This document shows, piece after piece, positions 18,637 to 25,939 of a stretch of 64,000 nt of DNA. The translations under genes were made by a program, and so were the position numbers. The notes below the pieces were generated by a model, which was given only the letters and a program-made list of their open reading frames with translations, searched no databases and was not told the DNA's origin. This DNA is from Hymenobacter siberiensis (GTDB taxonomy: Bacteria; Bacteroidota; Bacteroidia; Cytophagales; Hymenobacteraceae). The stretch is taken from assembly GCF_018967865.2 (NCBI RefSeq), contig NZ_JAHLZY020000001.1:4464001-4528000 (forward strand), given 5' to 3'. Every line of letters begins with the position of its first letter. Within the stretch, counting starts at the first letter, position 1.

Positions 18637-19173
18637 TTGACTACCCCCGAACAATACGACCTGCTGCTGGCCCGCTGCCGCACCCTGTTTCTGGCCAAAA
18701 CCCACGACTACGGCACGGCGTGGCGCATTCTGCGCCTGCCCTCGGTTACGGACCAGATTTTTATCAAGGCCAACCGCATCCGGACCATTCAGGAAACCGG
18801 CGTGCAGCTCGTGGCCGATGATGTGAACGAGGAGTTCGTGGCCATCATCAACTACTGCCTCATTGCCCTGATGCAGCTGCACCTGCCCGGGGAAACCCCC
18901 CTCGACATGGCCGCCACCGCCGTGGCCGCCGCCTACGACCACGAAGCCGCCGAAAACCGCCGCCTGCTGCTGGCCAAAAACCACGACTACGGCGAAGCCT
19001 GGCGGCAAATGCGCGTGGCCAGCATCACCGACCTGATTCTGATGAAGCTGCACCGCGTGAAGCAGCTCGAAGACATTGGCGGCGCAGCCCTGGTGAGCGA
19101 AAGCGTGGAAGGCAGCTACCGCGACATGCTGAACTACGCCGTATTTGCGCTGATTCTGGAGGGCGAGGCGTAG
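18637..19173 (+). CDS. DUF1599 family protein with internal duplication
   Basis: A soluble protein of 178 residues with no signal peptide. It consists of two similar halves: LFLAKTHDYGTAWRILRLPS in the first and LLLAKNHDYGEAWRQMRVAS in the second, each followed by a helix (TDQIFIKANRIRTIQETG; TDLILMKLHRVKQLEDIG) and an asparagine-tyrosine segment (IINYCLIAL; MLNYAVFAL). This matches the DUF1599 pattern, whose function is unknown. The start appears to be TTG at 18637: upstream in this frame there is a stop at 18589 and no ATG. It diverges from folP and precedes the BT_3928-like gene, a common Bacteroidota neighbourhood. Confidence 0.85.
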   Translation: MTTPEQYDLLLARCRTLFLAKTHDYGTAWRILRLPSVTDQIFIKANRIRTIQETGVQLVADDVNEEFVAIINYCLIALMQLHLPGETPLDMAATAVAAAYDHEAAENRRLLLAKNHDYGEAWRQMRVASITDLILMKLHRVKQLEDIGGAALVSESVEGSYRDMLNYAVFALILEGEA

Positions 19174-19192
19174 CGTTTGTCATCCGTCGGCT

Positions 19193-19318
19193 GTCATCCT
19201 CATCTTGCGTACGCTTGCGAAGGACCTTATCGCGCTCGCCTCGGTTAGATTATTACAAATTATTCAACCGTGATGCGGTCCTTCGTCTCTGCTTTAAGTG
19301 CAGAATGCTCAGGCTGAC
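19193..19318. repeat. diverged copy of the GTCATCCTC...AAGGACCTT repeat
   Basis: The left arm, beginning GTCATCCTCATCTTGCGTAC, aligns closely with 17506 onward. The right arm contains GGTCCTTCG and ends CTCAGGCTGAC. It follows the DUF1599 gene. Confidence 0.6.
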
Positions 19319-19395
19319 AGCCAACGAATGGCAGGTCCGCACAACAACCCCACGCCCCGCCCCTGCGTTTCGCCCCCGGCTTACCTTTGCTCTCT

Positions 19396-20553
19396 ATGTC
19401 TGTCCCTAGCTCCATTACCGCCGTTGCTCCTGCCTCGCACCCATTGCGCACCCTCACGCGGGTGTGCTGGTTTTTGCTTGGGGCGCTATTCATTTTTTCC
19501 GGCCTCATCAAGCTGAACGACCCGGTGGGCACGGCTTATAAGCTGGAAGAATACTTCGAGGTGTTCGCCGTTTCGCTGCCCAGCCTGGCGGGCTTTTTCC
19601 TGTGGTTCAAAGGCATTGCCCGCACGATGTCCATTCTCATGAGCTCGGCCGAAGTTATTCTGGGCGCGGCGCTGCTGCTGCGCTGGAACCTACGCATCGT
19701 GCTGTGGGCGCTGTTTGGGCTGCTGGTCTTTTTCACCTTCCTCACCTTCTATTCGGCAGCGTTCGATAAGGTGACGGACTGCGGCTGCTTCGGCGATTTC
19801 ATCAAGCTCAAGCCCTGGACGTCGTTTTTCAAAGACCTGTTTCTGCTGGCGCTGTGGGCCATCGTGTTCACGCACCAGCGGTTTTTGCGCCATTCCTTCG
19901 TGCGGGGCACGTTTGGGGTGATGACCATGACCTTTGTCACGGCCATTGGCATTGGCATTGGGGTGCGGGCGCTGGGCCACCTGCCCTACTTCGATTTCCT
20001 GCCCTATAAAGTTGGCAACGACATTGGCCAGCTCATGAAGGCCAGCGCCCCGCTGCGCTACCAGTACACCATGGAAAAAGGCGGCAAAACCGAGGAGTTC
20101 ACCACCTACCCCGACTCGACCTGGACCTACAAGAGCATGACGGCCCTCAACCCCGAAGCCGGTCCCAAAATCACCGATTTCAAGGTCTGGAACGATGAGG
20201 GCGACTATACTCCCGAGCTGTTGCGCGGCAACAAGCTGGTGCTCATCATCCAGAACGTAGACAAGGCCGACCGCGACCGTTACGACCAGATTAACAAGCT
20301 GCTCGACGATGCCAAAACCTCACGCCGGGGCATCACGCCGCTCGTCATCACCAGCAGCAGCCCGGCCGAGTTCGACGTGTTTCGCCACAGCGCCAACCTG
20401 GCCGTGCCCTTCTACTACGCCGATGCCACGGTCCTCAAGTCCATCATCCGCTCCAACCCCGGCTTCCTGCTGCTGAAAGACGGCGTGGTGAAAGGCAAGT
20501 ACCACTACCACGATATTCCCAGCATCGGGAAGGTGGAGGAGAAGCTGCAGTAG
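19396..20553 (+). CDS. BT_3928-like DoxX/MauE membrane protein with thioredoxin-like C-terminus
   Basis: A 385-residue membrane protein. I prefer the ATG at 19396 to the TTG three codons earlier. The N-terminal half has DoxX/MauE-type helices (CWFLLGALFIFSGLIKLNDP, SAEVILGAALLLRW, LWALFGLLVFFTFLTFYSAA), then DCGCFGDFIKLKPW with the paired cysteines seen in MauE-like proteins, and further helices. The C-terminal half is soluble (LVLIIQNVDKADRDRYDQIN, FLLLKDGVVKGKYHYHD) and resembles a thioredoxin fold without CxxC. It fits the Bacteroidota BT_3928 family of unknown function; a redox role is inferred only from the MauE resemblance. Confidence 0.8.
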   Translation: MSVPSSITAVAPASHPLRTLTRVCWFLLGALFIFSGLIKLNDPVGTAYKLEEYFEVFAVSLPSLAGFFLWFKGIARTMSILMSSAEVILGAALLLRWNLRIVLWALFGLLVFFTFLTFYSAAFDKVTDCGCFGDFIKLKPWTSFFKDLFLLALWAIVFTHQRFLRHSFVRGTFGVMTMTFVTAIGIGIGVRALGHLPYFDFLPYKVGNDIGQLMKASAPLRYQYTMEKGGKTEEFTTYPDSTWTYKSMTALNPEAGPKITDFKVWNDEGDYTPELLRGNKLVLIIQNVDKADRDRYDQINKLLDDAKTSRRGITPLVITSSSPAEFDVFRHSANLAVPFYYADATVLKSIIRSNPGFLLLKDGVVKGKYHYHDIPSIGKVEEKLQ

Positions 20554-20563
20554 TTGTTTTAAT

Positions 20564-20694
20564 GTGGAAATATGGTGAATGTGAAAATGTATTGGATGTG
20601 CTGAAGGTGGAATATCTGCCAGGCAGTTGCACCTTCAGCACATCCAATACATTTCTCACATTTTCACATTCATCATATTTCCACATTCTCCACA
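20564..20694. repeat. long imperfect inverted repeat
   Basis: The left arm (20564-20609, starting GTGGAAATATGGTGAATGTG) pairs with the right arm (about 20630-20694, ending CATATTTCCAC); the right arm carries a short insertion. Short CACATTCTC direct repeats follow. It sits between the BT_3928-like gene and the permease gene and could form a long stem. Confidence 0.75.
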
Positions 20695-20729
20695 TTCTCC
20701 ACATCTTCCTTATTTCCCACATCTAGAAA

Positions 20730-21788
20730 TTGCTCCCTTTCATCCTCCGTCGTTTAGCCCAGGGCCTGCTTGTGCTGGTGGGCGTGGCGTGCACGGTGTT
20801 TCTGCTTTTCAATGTGCTGCCCGGCGACCCCGCCGCGCTGCTGGCCGGCCAGCGCAGCGACCTGGCCACCAAAGCCGCCATCACCGCCGACCTCGGCCTC
20901 GACCAGCCCCTGCCCACCCGCCTGCTGGGCTACCTCAACGATATTTCGCCCCTGGGCCTGCACCCGGCCGACTCGGCTGGCCGCGCCCGCTACGGCGGCG
21001 TGGCGCTGCTGCCACTTGGTTCCAAAGCCTTAGTGCTGAAAACGCCCTACCTGCGCCGCTCTTTCCAGAGCAACAAGGACGTGCTGCGCATTCTGCTCGA
21101 TTATTTTCCCGGCACCATGTGGCTGGCGCTGGCCGCCATGCTCATTGCCAGCGTGGGCGGCGTGGCCTTTGGCGTGGTGGCGGCGCTGCGGCCCCAGTCG
21201 TGGCTCGACAGGGTACTGGTGAGCACCTCGGTACTGGGCATTTCGGTGCCTTCATTCGTGGCGGCCATCATCATTGCCGTCACGTTCGGCTTCTACTGGA
21301 GCCACTTCACGGGCCTGAGTCTCACCGGCCAGCTGTATGAAACCGACCCGTTCACCGGCGAGCGGCACCTCGTGCTGCGCAATTTGCTGCTGCCGGCGGT
21401 GGCGCTGGGCATCCGGCCGCTGGCCATTATCACGCAGCTCACCCGCTCCAGCATGCTCGATGTGCTGAGCCAGGACTACATCCGCACGGCCCGCGCCAAG
21501 GGCCTGAGCCGCACCGCCACCGTGCTGCACCACGCCCTGCGCAACGCCCTGAACCCCGTGGTTACGGCCGTATCGGGCTGGCTGGCATCGCTCATGGCCG
21601 GCGCGTTTTTCATCGAATACATCTTCAACTGGAAAGGCCTGGGCACCGTGACGCTGCGGGCCGTGGAGAACCTCGATTTCCCGGTGGTAATGGGGGCTAC
21701 CTTGTTCGTAGCGGCCCTTTTTGTGCTCATAAATATTGTGGTAGATGTGCTCTACGCCGTGCTCGACCCCCGCGTAAAACTGAGCTAA
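20730..21788 (+). CDS. ABC transporter permease, DppB/OppB type
   Basis: An inner-membrane permease of 352 residues for the peptide/nickel ABC importer family. It starts FILRRLAQGLLVLVGVACTV and continues FLLFNVLPGDPAALLAG, the classic N-terminus. The binding-protein-dependent transport domain has the coupling segment DYIRTARAKGLSRTATVLHH and later ALNPVVTAVSGWLASLMAG. TTG at 20730 is the only reasonable start. The usual partners (second permease, two ATPases, binding protein) are not adjacent, so it is an orphan here. A 70-residue insertion after the first helix (YLNDISPLG to RSFQSN) is typical of Bacteroidota versions. Confidence 0.9.
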   Translation: MLPFILRRLAQGLLVLVGVACTVFLLFNVLPGDPAALLAGQRSDLATKAAITADLGLDQPLPTRLLGYLNDISPLGLHPADSAGRARYGGVALLPLGSKALVLKTPYLRRSFQSNKDVLRILLDYFPGTMWLALAAMLIASVGGVAFGVVAALRPQSWLDRVLVSTSVLGISVPSFVAAIIIAVTFGFYWSHFTGLSLTGQLYETDPFTGERHLVLRNLLLPAVALGIRPLAIITQLTRSSMLDVLSQDYIRTARAKGLSRTATVLHHALRNALNPVVTAVSGWLASLMAGAFFIEYIFNWKGLGTVTLRAVENLDFPVVMGATLFVAALFVLINIVVDVLYAVLDPRVKLS

Positions 21789-21805
21789 GCATTTAGCATG
21801 TAGTC

Positions 21806-21898
21806 GCGAAGCGGTGCTTCGCGCCCTCCCCCACCCAGCGGGCTCCCCCAAACGGTGCGCATGCGCGAAGCGGTGCCTCGCGCATGCGCACCGTTTGG
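21806..21898. repeat. GCGAAGCGGTGC-type hairpins
   Basis: A small palindrome GCGAAGCGGTGCTTCGC (21806-21822) is followed by a larger perfect 21-bp hairpin with arms 21848-21868 and 21878-21898 (CCAAACGGTGCGCATGCGCG and so on). The loop is AGCGGTGCC. The 17-base palindrome also occurs inside the repeat at 26962-27044. It sits just before aroK. Confidence 0.75.
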
Positions 21899-21937
21899 TA
21901 CCTCACTATATAATCGCCCCAAACAAGGGCAGGAATT

Positions 21938-22525
21938 ATGAAGCAGCTTCCTATCGACCCGCTCATTTCGGTACCCGGCGGCTCCGGGCACCTGAGCCTG
22001 GTAGGCCTGCCAGGCGCGGGCAAAACCACCCTCGGCCGCCAGCTGGCCGCCCACTTCAACCGCCCGTTTCTGGACCTGGACGTGGCCATTGAGGTCCGCA
22101 CCGGTCGCAGTGTGCGCGCAGTCTTTGCCGAAGACGGCGAGGCGGCTTTCCGGGCCATAGAGGCAGCGGTGCTGCGCGATGCCCTCGCCCTGGCCGGGCC
22201 GCCGCTGGTGCTGGCCACGGGCGGCGGCACCCCCTGCTTTCACGATAACATGGCGCTGCTCAACCAGGCCGGCCTCACCCTCTGGCTCGATGTTCCCAGC
22301 GCCGTGCTGGCCGCCCGCCTGCCCCCCGAGGAAGTAGCCAAACGCCCCCTGCTGGCTGCCGCCGGCGGGGCCGAAGCCTGGCTGCGCGAAACCCTTACCG
22401 CCCGAAGTCAGTTTTATAGCCAGGCGCGGCTGCGCTGCTCGGCGGCGTGTACGCTGCCGGCCGTGGTGGCCCAGCTGGCGGGGGCGGGTTTTGCCCTGCC
22501 CGCCACATTGCCGCCCGCTTCGTAA
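21938..22525 (+). CDS. aroK: shikimate kinase
   Basis: A cytoplasmic P-loop kinase of 195 residues that phosphorylates the 3-hydroxyl of shikimate in aromatic amino acid synthesis. The Walker A motif is GLPGAGKT (residues 23-30). The shikimate-binding aspartate lies in FLDLDVAIE, the arginine in FRAIEAAVL, the glycine triplet in LATGGGTP, and the lid arginine in AKRPLL. Some C-terminal residues extend past the usual length of about 175. Its pathway partner aroE lies about 34 kb away. A -7 box for the following gene overlaps its stop codon. Confidence 0.94.
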   Translation: MKQLPIDPLISVPGGSGHLSLVGLPGAGKTTLGRQLAAHFNRPFLDLDVAIEVRTGRSVRAVFAEDGEAAFRAIEAAVLRDALALAGPPLVLATGGGTPCFHDNMALLNQAGLTLWLDVPSAVLAARLPPEEVAKRPLLAAAGGAEAWLRETLTARSQFYSQARLRCSAACTLPAVVAQLAGAGFALPATLPPAS

Positions 22526-22530
22526 TTTTG
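22523..22530 (+). promoter_or_regulatory. -7 promoter box for the fatty acid hydroxylase
   Basis: TAATTTTG matches TAnnTTTG and its first three bases are the aroK stop codon. It lies 31 bases before the ATG at 22562. No well-spaced -33 box is visible. Confidence 0.4.
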
Positions 22531-22561
22531 TTAATTGATTCGTTCGACGTTTGTTACCCCT

Positions 22562-23236
22562 ATGCAATCAGTATCCACCGAAGAACCGGCTGTAAACGAG
22601 GCTCCTACGCCTGCCACAGCCCCCGTGCGGCCCAAACACAAGGGCTCAGCCCAGCTTTTCCAGAATCCGTTGCTGGAGCGGCTTTCGCACACGCACATCG
22701 CGCTGCCGGTGGGCATTTTTGCCGCCACGGGCATCATCAGCATGTATTACGGCCTCGTGCACGGCTTCATGACGGGCGTGGCCGCGCTGGGCCTGTTTCT
22801 AGTGGGCCTGCTGGCTTTCACGCTGATAGAGTACCTGGTGCACCGCTACTTGTACCACATTCCGGCCACCACGGCGGGACGCGCCAAGTTCCAGTACACC
22901 ATGCACGGCGTGCACCACGAGTACCCCAAGGATAAAACCCGGCTGGCTATGCCGCCCATCATCACGGTATTTGTGGCGTCGCTGCTGTTTTTCATTTTCC
23001 GCTTCAGCTTTGGCTCGTATGCGTTTGGGCTGCTGTCGGGCTTCACGTTTGGCTACGCCATGTACCTGTTTGTGCACTACGCCATTCATGCCTACTCGCC
23101 GCCCAAAAACTTCCTGAAAGTATGGTGGACGCACCACAGCCAGCACCATTACCGGCAGGACGAAGTGGCATTTGGTGTGAGCAGCACGCTCTGGGACCAC
23201 ATCATCGGCACCATGCCCAGCAAGAAAAGCGCCTAG
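22562..23236 (+). CDS. fatty acid hydroxylase / sterol desaturase family protein
   Basis: A membrane diiron oxygenase of 224 residues. The ATG at 22562 follows a -7 box by 31 bases; a longer frame adds nine residues. Four hydrophobic helices alternate with the histidine boxes that bind iron: HRYLYH, HGVHH, HYAIH and HHSQHHY. This arrangement matches fatty acid 2-hydroxylases. In Bacteroidota it could act on the acyl chains of sphingolipids or sulfonolipids, but the substrate cannot be read from the sequence. The first 45 residues are proline/alanine-rich and probably cytosolic. A terminator follows. Confidence 0.9.
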   Translation: MQSVSTEEPAVNEAPTPATAPVRPKHKGSAQLFQNPLLERLSHTHIALPVGIFAATGIISMYYGLVHGFMTGVAALGLFLVGLLAFTLIEYLVHRYLYHIPATTAGRAKFQYTMHGVHHEYPKDKTRLAMPPIITVFVASLLFFIFRFSFGSYAFGLLSGFTFGYAMYLFVHYAIHAYSPPKNFLKVWWTHHSQHHYRQDEVAFGVSSTLWDHIIGTMPSKKSA

Positions 23237-23255
23237 CTTTCCGGCAGGCTGAGAC

Positions 23256-23297
23256 ACAAAAAAGCGCGGCTCCCTCACGGGGGCCGCGCTTTTTTGT
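23256..23297. terminator. hairpin terminator
   Basis: ACAAAAAAGCGCGGC (23256-23270) pairs perfectly with 23283-23297, which ends in a run of six T. It can serve the hydroxylase gene and the small lipoprotein gene on the other strand. Confidence 0.88.
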
Positions 23298-23384
23298 GGG
23301 TTGAGGTTCAAAACCCGATGATGCGACGAATTGCCCATCGGGCTTCTTCGTACCACTACCTTTTGGTGGTTGCTACGCGCCGGA

Positions 23385-23564
23385 TTAGGAGCGCGGGCCA
23401 CGCATTTTGTTCACGATGAAGAACAACAGCGCCACCACGATAAACACGGCAATCATACCCGTGTAGGCCCCGGCTTTGAAGATGCCGGCAATGGCATCGC
23501 AGCCCGTGAGCGTGGTGGCCAAGGCGAAGAGGAATACGAAGAGGGAGAGACGGGAGGCGTTCAT
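23385..23564 (-). CDS. small lipoprotein with one membrane helix
   Basis: A 59-residue protein from the ATG at 23564. It has a lipoprotein signal (SLFVFLFALATTLTGC) and then a single hydrophobic helix (GMIAVFIVVALLFFIVNKMR). Small proteins of this shape are common in Bacteroidota, but their role is unknown. A longer frame starting at 23600 would place the signal internally. Confidence 0.65.
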   Translation of the reverse strand: MNASRLSLFVFLFALATTLTGCDAIAGIFKAGAYTGMIAVFIVVALLFFIVNKMRGPRS

Positions 23565-23746
23565 GGCGTGAAAGAGAAAGAAAGGAGGTGAAAGGCGCAT
23601 AGCACGCAGGCTACGGGGTTAGGGCTGATACTGTGCCTACGCCAAAAAGGTTAGCCCCTGCCATTGCAAACGCTGGTTATCGACACAAAACAGCCCGGCG
23701 GAGGGGTTCTCGGCCGGGCTATTTTTCTATCAATTGCTGGTGCGCT

Positions 23747-24610
23747 TTACCAGTTGCCGCTGGCCCCACCGCCACCGCTGCTGCCGCCGCCAAAGCCGCC
23801 GAAGCCGCCGCCACCGCCGCCGCCAAAGCCACCACCTCCCCCACCGCCGAAACCGCCGCCGCCGAAGATGATGGGCGGGATAAAGCCGCCCCCGAAGCCC
23901 CGGTTGCCGCGCCCGCCACGCCCACCGCCGCCACGGTTACGCAGCATGGTGAAGATGATAACAATCACCAAGATAATAAGCCAGAAGGGAAAGCCGGAGC
24001 CCGAACCGTCGCGCCGGCCCTGGGGCCGGGCGTCGGCCGGGTCGGCCTGATACTCGCCTTTGGCGAGGGCAATGAGCTGGTCGGTGGCCCGGTCGAGGCC
24101 GGCGTAGTATTGGTTCTGGCGGAAGGCCGGCACCAGCGTGTTGCTGATGATGCGCTTGGCCAGGGCATCGGGCACGGCCCCTTCCAGGCCGTAGCCGGTC
24201 TGGATACGGGCGGTGTGCTCCTGCTGGGCCACCAGAATCAGAATGCCGTTGTTCTTGCCCTTGCGGCCAATGCCCCAGCTTTCGTACAGCTTCTGGGCGT
24301 AGTCGGCAATGTCGTCGCCGTCGAGATTGGGAACGGTGACGACGGCGATTTGCGACGACGAGCTGTCGTTGTAGGCCACCAGCTTGCGCTCCAGCTGGTC
24401 GGCCTCGCCGCCCTGCATCAGTCCGGCCAGGTCGTTGACGAGGCGCGGCGGGTTGGGGCGGGGCGGAATGTTCTGCGCCGCGCTGTTGAGGGCCGCAACC
24501 AGCCCCAAAAGCAGTAGCAGCAGCGACCACCACGGTTTTGGCACGCCCGATTTCAGCAGCGGGAAGCGGAATAAAGTCGATATCCTGGCATCAGCCACGG
24601 AATTTTTCAT
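23747..24610 (-). CDS. TPM-domain membrane protein with glycine-rich tail
   Basis: A protein of 287 residues with an N-terminal signal or anchor (PWWSLLLLLLGLVAALNSAAQ), a TPM domain at about residues 58-180 (VNDLAGLMQGGEADQLERKL, GIGRKGKNNGILILVA, IQTGYGLEGAVPD), a transmembrane helix (FPFWLIILVIVIIFTML), and a C-terminal glycine/phenylalanine repeat tail. It belongs to the YgcG/Psb32-like family. The start ATG overlaps the stop of the second TPM gene (ATGA), so the two are translationally coupled. With lemA upstream this forms a lemA-TPM-TPM operon, inferred to act in envelope maintenance. Confidence 0.9.
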   Translation of the reverse strand: MKNSVADARISTLFRFPLLKSGVPKPWWSLLLLLLGLVAALNSAAQNIPPRPNPPRLVNDLAGLMQGGEADQLERKLVAYNDSSSSQIAVVTVPNLDGDDIADYAQKLYESWGIGRKGKNNGILILVAQQEHTARIQTGYGLEGAVPDALAKRIISNTLVPAFRQNQYYAGLDRATDQLIALAKGEYQADPADARPQGRRDGSGSGFPFWLIILVIVIIFTMLRNRGGGGRGGRGNRGFGGGFIPPIIFGGGGFGGGGGGGFGGGGGGGFGGFGGGSSGGGGASGNW

Positions 24611-25065
24611 GCGTCGGAAGACGGTTTTTGGCCGCCGAAAGAAATGGAATCGTCCAGCTCGTTCTGGTCGGTAGCGGCATCGTAGGGGAAGTAGCGCTTC
24701 AGCTGCTCGCCCACCATTTTGATACCCTGCTCCAGGCCCAGCACGTAGTTTTCGTGCCGAAACTGATTTAGCACGGCTTCTTTGGTGGTTTCCCAGAAGT
24801 CGTCGGGCACGGCAGCATTGATGCCCGAGTCGCCCACCACGGCAAACTGCCGGCTCTGCCAGGCCAGGTAAAAAAGCACGCCGTTACGAGCGGCGGTTTT
24901 GTGCATGTCCAACTCCCCAAACACCTGGGCGGCGCGGTCCAGCGGCTCGGGTGTGGGGCAGTTATCTTCGATATGCACCCGGATTTCGCCGGAAGTCGTG
25001 ATTTCGGCCTGCCGGATGGCCGCTACCAGCGCCGCATCCTGGGCGGGAGTGAGAGGAGAAGTCAT
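24607..25065 (-). CDS. TPM-domain protein, soluble
   Basis: A 152-residue protein consisting almost only of a TPM domain (TTSGEIRVHIEDNCPTPEPL, ARNGVLFYLAWQSRQFAVVG, DSGINAAVPDDFW). It has no signal peptide or membrane helix, unlike its downstream partner. It overlaps the next gene by four bases. Members of this short family are often annotated as TPM-domain or DUF5130-like proteins; the biochemical role is unknown. It lies in the middle of the lemA operon. Confidence 0.85.
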   Translation of the reverse strand: MTSPLTPAQDAALVAAIRQAEITTSGEIRVHIEDNCPTPEPLDRAAQVFGELDMHKTAARNGVLFYLAWQSRQFAVVGDSGINAAVPDDFWETTKEAVLNQFRHENYVLGLEQGIKMVGEQLKRYFPYDAATDQNELDDSISFGGQKPSSDA

Positions 25066-25067
25066 GA

Positions 25068-25146
25068 TTGAGTTAGGAGTTAAGAGTTGAGAGTTGAGTT
25101 TGGGAGGTATTTGCTAACCGGCCCTTACTCTTAACTCTTAACTCAA
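25068..25146. repeat. intra-operon inverted repeat of GAGTTAAGAGTT units
   Basis: Arms 25068-25086 (TTGAGTTAGGAGTTAAGAG) and 25128-25146 pair with one mismatch in 19. The stem lies between lemA and the first TPM gene and touches the TPM start region, so it may affect expression or RNA stability. Confidence 0.6.
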
Positions 25147-25725
25147 TTAAAATTGAACAGTCGGGGCCTTGCTGGCGGCCGCGTCGGCCTCGAAATAGGG
25201 CTTGGGCGGGAAGCCGAACATGCCGGCAAACAGGTTGTTGGGGAACGAGCGCGTGAACGTGTTGTAGTCGTTGGTGACGGCGTTGAACTTGTTGCGCTCT
25301 ACGTTGATGCGGTTTTCGGTGCCCTCAATCTGGGCCTGCAGCTCCTGGAAGTTGGCGTTGGCCTTCAGGTCGGGGTAGTTTTCGGACACGGCCAGCAGGC
25401 GGCCCAGCCCGGCCGACATCTGGCTCTGGGCTTCCTGGAATTTCTTGATGTTTTCGGGCGTCAGGTCGTTGGCATTCAGCTGCACGCTGGTGGCCTTGGC
25501 GCGGGCCTCAATCACGCTGGTGAGGGTGCCTTGCTCGAACTTGGCAGCCCCTTTCACGGTGTTCACTAAGTTGCCAATGAGGTCGTTGCGGCGCTGATAG
25601 GAGCTTTGCACGTTGCCGGCCTGGGCCTTCACGGCCTGGTCGCGCGTCACCATGCCGTTGTAGCCGCACGACGACTGGGTGAGCAACAGGGCCAGGCCCG
25701 CGAAATAGAGAAGAAAGCGTTTCAT
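25147..25725 (-). CDS. lemA: LemA family lipoprotein
   Basis: A 192-residue LemA protein. It has a lipoprotein signal (FAGLALLLTQSSC) and the conserved body GYNGMVTRDQAVKAQAGNVQ, QRRNDLIGNLVNTVKG, ENYPDLKANANFQELQAQ and EGTENRINVERNKFNAVTND. LemA proteins are coiled-coil envelope proteins, often encoded with TPM proteins as here. The C-terminus FPNNLFAGMFGFPPKPYFEA is the usual end. First gene of a three-gene operon on the minus strand. Confidence 0.95.
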   Translation of the reverse strand: MKRFLLYFAGLALLLTQSSCGYNGMVTRDQAVKAQAGNVQSSYQRRNDLIGNLVNTVKGAAKFEQGTLTSVIEARAKATSVQLNANDLTPENIKKFQEAQSQMSAGLGRLLAVSENYPDLKANANFQELQAQIEGTENRINVERNKFNAVTNDYNTFTRSFPNNLFAGMFGFPPKPYFEADAAASKAPTVQF

Positions 25726-25735
25726 GATGGGTTGT

Positions 25736-25770
25736 GAAGGGGGTTAATGAAGGGGGTTAATGAAGGGTAT
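25736..25770. repeat. 13-base tandem repeat
   Basis: GAAGGGGGTTAAT occurs twice in tandem (25736-25748 and 25749-25761), followed by a partial third copy. It lies just upstream of lemA. Confidence 0.7.
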
Positions 25771-25939
25771 TCGGGGTTGGTAATGGCGCGGCGGCAAAAC
25801 CTGTGGCCGCTGCTCCGGTTTGCTACCGGGTTTGGGGCAAAGTACGCAGCTTAGCCCTAGTAGTTGTAGCTTGCTGCTTAGCTGCGCCAAACGCCTTCAT
25901 ATATCGTCCTCCCGCTTTCTCCATTACAGCCCCACCCCA

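Noticed and set aside
23664-24050. Proline-rich 128-residue plus-strand frame
   Set aside because: It is the complement of the glycine-rich tail of the TPM protein, where GGC/GGG codons read as proline.
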